Shown: positions 60,351 through 64,000 of the stretch, piece after piece
How positions within the stretch are numbered: position 1 is the first letter of the stretch
Layout of the letters: each line of letters starts with the position of its first letter
NCBI GenBank assembly: GCA_928212115.1
Contig: CAKMRJ010001112.1
Span: forward strand, 405,390,659-405,454,658
Reading direction: 5' to 3'
Length of the DNA: 64,000 nucleotides
Origin: Lactuca virosa
Lineage: Eukaryota > Streptophyta > Magnoliopsida > Asterales > Asteraceae
Notes under the pieces: model-generated
The model's input: only the letters and a program-made list of their open reading frames with translations
The model's database searches: none
What the model was told of the DNA's origin: nothing
Made by a program: the position numbers and the translations under genes

Positions 60351-63267
60351 TGTTTTGTGATTATCTTAGAGATTATGAAACCATATCACAATTGATCCTC
60401 TAAGGACTCCTTAGTACATTTGTTTGACAAAGGAGAGGAATCATGAATTGTTGAAATGGTTAAATCAAAAGATAAATCATACTTCGTTCCAAAATCAACT
60501 CTTAGAGTCATACTCCAAGATTGTAACTTGAGTGACATAATCTTTAGAAAGTTTATAACACTTGTCAAATGTAGAGTAAGATGTTTCCTATTCTTGTACA
60601 TTTGAAATTGGTTAGTTGTGATGTTTTGGATAAAACAAAGACCAACTAAGACCAATTGTATGAAGTGTTTACCTTGAAAAGAATCCGCACTAATTCTTGA
60701 ATATTTGTTTTGTCAAGGAATGGTTCTTAACAAAGAGAATCTTATATGTCAAGAGGTTAGTGGGAGTCTTAAAAGATATTAAGATAGTTTCAAGAACTAA
60801 TCAAGAGTATTGTTAATCACTAGCTCACGACTTGAGGTTTGTAACCTATCGTGTTGACATATTCCTATTTCTATGCCTATTCTAGTTAAAGTTGACTATG
60901 CTTGTGAGTTCTATGAGTTCTCAATTGTTTTCTTAACAACGTGGAAGCAATGGTAGGCCCTTGAGCTGCCAAGTGGCAAGAAATTAAGATTGAACAAGTT
61001 CAGTCCATATGAATTTGGATTTGTCACTAACCTTGTCGTGTGATTATGGTTTTGACAAATTCACATGGATAGGAACACATGCACCATAAAAAACTAAGTG
61101 TCATAAGGTTTCTTTCCGATTCATGAAAATGATGGTGAGGAAACGCTTTCACTAAGTAGATTTTAAGTAGATAGCAATTGTGATATTTGCATTCTCATGT
61201 CGTTAGTGGAGCGCGTGTGGTTAACCGACACACTAACTAGTAAGAATGGAAATAGGTCTAGACAAACATGTGAGCTATCTAAGGAATGGTGTATGATTTT
61301 GATAAAGTCTTATCCAAGCAATCTTGTATCAGAAATCTGAACTTTGGCAAAAAAGTCAATAAAGTATTGATTTCTAGAAGTCCAGCTGATTTCTGGGTAC
61401 ATGTCAGAGCTAGTAGGAGCATAAGTGTTATGCTAGAAAGATGATAATCATTATGCTAGTGGGAGCATGATTATTATGTTAAATGTTGCAATGTTAATTA
61501 TAGAAAACAAATGTTTCAGTTCGCTTTGAAAAGTTGTTTTGCTATAATTAAGGGATAGGAATTTATACTTCATTCTAATTCTACAAGCTTAGATTGAGAT
61601 TTTAATCAACTTTAGTCAAGGATATATATGAATGTTATGTTGGAATGGTTCAACATAAGGAAATTCTATATATGTTGCATTCTGAAAATTCGTTTATGAT
61701 TACGGCATCCCTCTTCATAGTTCAAATTGTGAGAACATGGAAAATAAAAATTTTATAGCATGAATCGTGTCCCATATGTTTCGGGTATAGGATCGATTGC
61801 ATGTGCTATAATATTTTTCCATTCTAAATTTTCCAAATGCCTGGGGGCATTAAGAGGAGAAAAGATCTAGTATTGGATATGACAAAAATGATTAAGAAAT
61901 TGTCAAGGACAATCTGAGGTTTACCAAAGATTGGTTGCTCATGGACAATTGGAAGTATATAGTTAGGACCATATTGACATATTCTGAAAAGAGGCAACTC
62001 TTGTTCAGAAGTGATAGTCAAAATGGAAATATGGAATTGTTTCCATAGGTGGAAGTTATTCTTTGAATCTGTGTAAGGTTAGAAAACTTAATGCAAAGAA
62101 TAATGTTCAAAGGAATGTACTTTGAATGTGAGACTTTGTTTCCATGGAATTGCTCTCCATCAGTGCATATAAGTTTAAAATCTAACAGATTTCGGTAAAT
62201 GGCAGGAATTTGGAATACTTACATTTTTCGATAAGGATTTGGGAGTGTGAATGAGAATCATTGGAATTATGTTTCAACGATCTATTTCACAAAGTAAGAT
62301 CGTAAACAAACATAATGTGCATACTTTGTGTATGACATAACTGGTGTTTAGAAAAACATAGTGTACATGCTTGGAACATGGGACGACTAGTGTTTCTAAA
62401 TTCAAGTATAAAGTTGATAAAATCGAAACAATGAATAATGAATAATCAATATGGTGCTTAGATAAAAGGGTTTTTTTATTTACACTCAAGAGTTTGGGGC
62501 CATATAGGATTAGTATTATTCATGTGTTTCACTTTGCATGTTTTGACTTCCAGGATAACTAGGTCGTTCTTCCTGAATGGCTAAGTTATTCAAACCATCC
62601 ACAGTCGATAATACGTTAGAAGTAGGTATTAAGGAAAGACTATCATGAAGCTGGTTTGTATATGTCCAAGGCAGTGGACATAGCAAGAGTTGCTGCAACA
62701 TTCATGAGTGCTCATAAGTTCTGAGTATTGGATTAAACCCACGCTCATTTGAATCACTTCATGGATTTTATCACGAGTGATCATGAGACGATAATATCTT
62801 ATATTCTTCAAACCTAGAGATATGAGTTGGTTATACATTGATTGCACGAAAACACATTGGTAACTCGATGTTATAAAACGTGCCTTTGTGTATGATTCAA
62901 CAAGTAGTTAGTACAAGCATACGAGTCAAAGTTTATCCATTTCTTTTACCCTTAAAGGGATAAAAGCGATATATGTGGGCCCCTCGATGATTTAGTGATG
63001 AAACCCTAAGTGCTTGGCCAAGCCTGGACTGATTTGATTTGTTCAATTAGTTAGTCGTCATAAATCGGAATCGGGGAAACAACAAATGGACAGAGAGAAT
63101 GATTATAATCCATGTCTCAGTCCATATGATATCTAGAATGGAGGAATATATGATCACTTATCTAATGGACGCGTCATTGATTTGTTCAGAGTTCGACAAC
63201 GGTTTTTAAGAGCTACGATTGCTAGTCAGGTTATAAAGTCGTACTTGCAATAATAGTTATTAGACTT

Positions 63268-63282
63268 ATCCAAGTGGGAGAC
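63268..63282 (+). other. Copia-3 polypurine tract
   Basis: ATCCAAGTGGGAGAC directly before the 3' LTR. Confidence 0.9.
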
Positions 63283-64000
63283 TGTTGGATTAGTGTCTAA
63301 GTCCATAACTATAATTGGTATATACTTGACCCGACCCGACATGGTCCATTTGGGTTGCATGGCATCGGGACATTTGGATAGACCTTTTGTGAGAAAAAGA
63401 TATTGTGGCATATTAATATATAAAGTTCTAATATATTAATATGAAATCATATTATTTATTAGTATTGATCAAGAATTAATTGGAATTAATTTAGTGATCA
63501 AAAGAGACTAATTAATATATGGGGATGATTGTGTAAATCATTGATTCTTATATATGTGGGCTTATGATCCATGATTCCTTATGTTGGGTAAACCCATGGA
63601 GTGATCCATGGATACTCCATGGAGGTTAAAACCCATGGAGCATAAGGAATGGGTAAAGTCATGGGTTACATGGTGTAACCCTAATGTGCCACACTATATA
63701 AAGACCCCATTGTTGGTGAAATTGGCCCTAATGCATACAAAAGAGGGAAAGCCAATTTCTATGAGTCAAGTATCCTCTCTCATGGTTATTCCAAGATGTT
63801 TGTTCATGGTGTTGTGTGAACCATTTGAGGTGTCACACTTGGGGCACTAGGCTCTTAAGCTCTATGGAATCAAGCTACAACAAAGAGGTATGTATTCTAT
63901 CTAGTTTTATTATCCTAGTACATATGATTGTATGCTAGTTAGGGTAATATCTTGGAAACTTCATATTTGCATGATAATAGAGAAAACATAGATCCAAGGT
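63283..64000 (+). repeat. Copia-3 3' LTR, cut by window end
   Basis: 718 bp of an LTR of about 776 bp, matching 56525-57241 with several indels. Confidence 0.93.

Larger units (their letters stand above)
56525..64000 (+). mobile_element. Copia-3: Ty1/copia-type element, runs off the window end
   Basis: 5' LTR 56525-57300, primer binding site, long leader, decayed gag and pol remnants, polypurine tract and most of the 3' LTR (63283-64000). It is the same family as Copia-1, in the opposite orientation. LTRs differ by many small indels, so it is older than Copia-1. The interior has no functional pol. Confidence 0.93.

Overview
This window is plant nuclear DNA made almost entirely of nested LTR retrotransposons. 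Initiator-Met-tRNA primer binding sites, chromodomain-type Ty3/gypsy pol genes, Ty1/copia pol remnants and the very frequent palindromic word ACTCGNCGAGT suggest a eudicot, most likely an Asteraceae genome such as lettuce. The species call rests on remembered repeat style, not on a search. I see no intact ordinary cellular gene, no rRNA or tRNA gene, and no prokaryotic feature.

Layout. 1-12906: a plant-type promoter (G-box and TATA) followed by a long decayed reading frame of unknown function. It is split by a complete reverse-strand copia element, Copia-1 (3365-10892, 753-bp LTRs, target duplication CTTTT); removing the element restores the frame. 12907-14208: a TA array and a foldback element whose loop carries an array of small palindromes. 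14209-35881: Gypsy-B (+ strand, target duplication TAGGG), an old chromovirus-type element whose 5' LTR is interrupted by Gypsy-A (15637-24242, - strand, young) and a copia fragment, Copia-2 (24243-29325, - strand). 35887-45703: Gypsy-D, a decayed relative of Gypsy-C with a chimeric-looking left LTR. 45704-48892: a GGT array, a probable DNA-transposon end, and DNA flanked by TA microsatellites. 48973-56524: Gypsy-C (+ strand), whose 3' LTR is cut by Copia-3 (56525 to beyond the window end, + strand), a relative of Copia-1.

The most interesting signal is RNA processing. Gypsy-A and Gypsy-B both carry a short GT-AG intron-like segment (65 and 69 bp) at the same codon between gag and protease. 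Removing it joins Gag to Pol in frame, and leaving it in ends translation at a stop inside it. In addition, all four gypsy families have a GTGAGT donor-like word in the LTR downstream of the TATA box, then a family-specific tandem repeat, then a CAG acceptor-like word shortly before the LTR end. The copia elements have a donor in the LTR, and in Copia-2 a strong acceptor directly abuts the gag ATG. This suggests that splicing controls leader removal and the Gag to Gag-Pol ratio in these elements. All splice sites are read from sequence and none is confirmed by RNA.

Gypsy-A and Gypsy-B also share a GGGCCC-centred palindrome between the primer binding site and gag, where retroviruses keep their dimerisation and packaging signals. 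Gypsy-A's flanks do not form a target duplication, which suggests recombination between two Gypsy-A copies that deleted the DNA between them.
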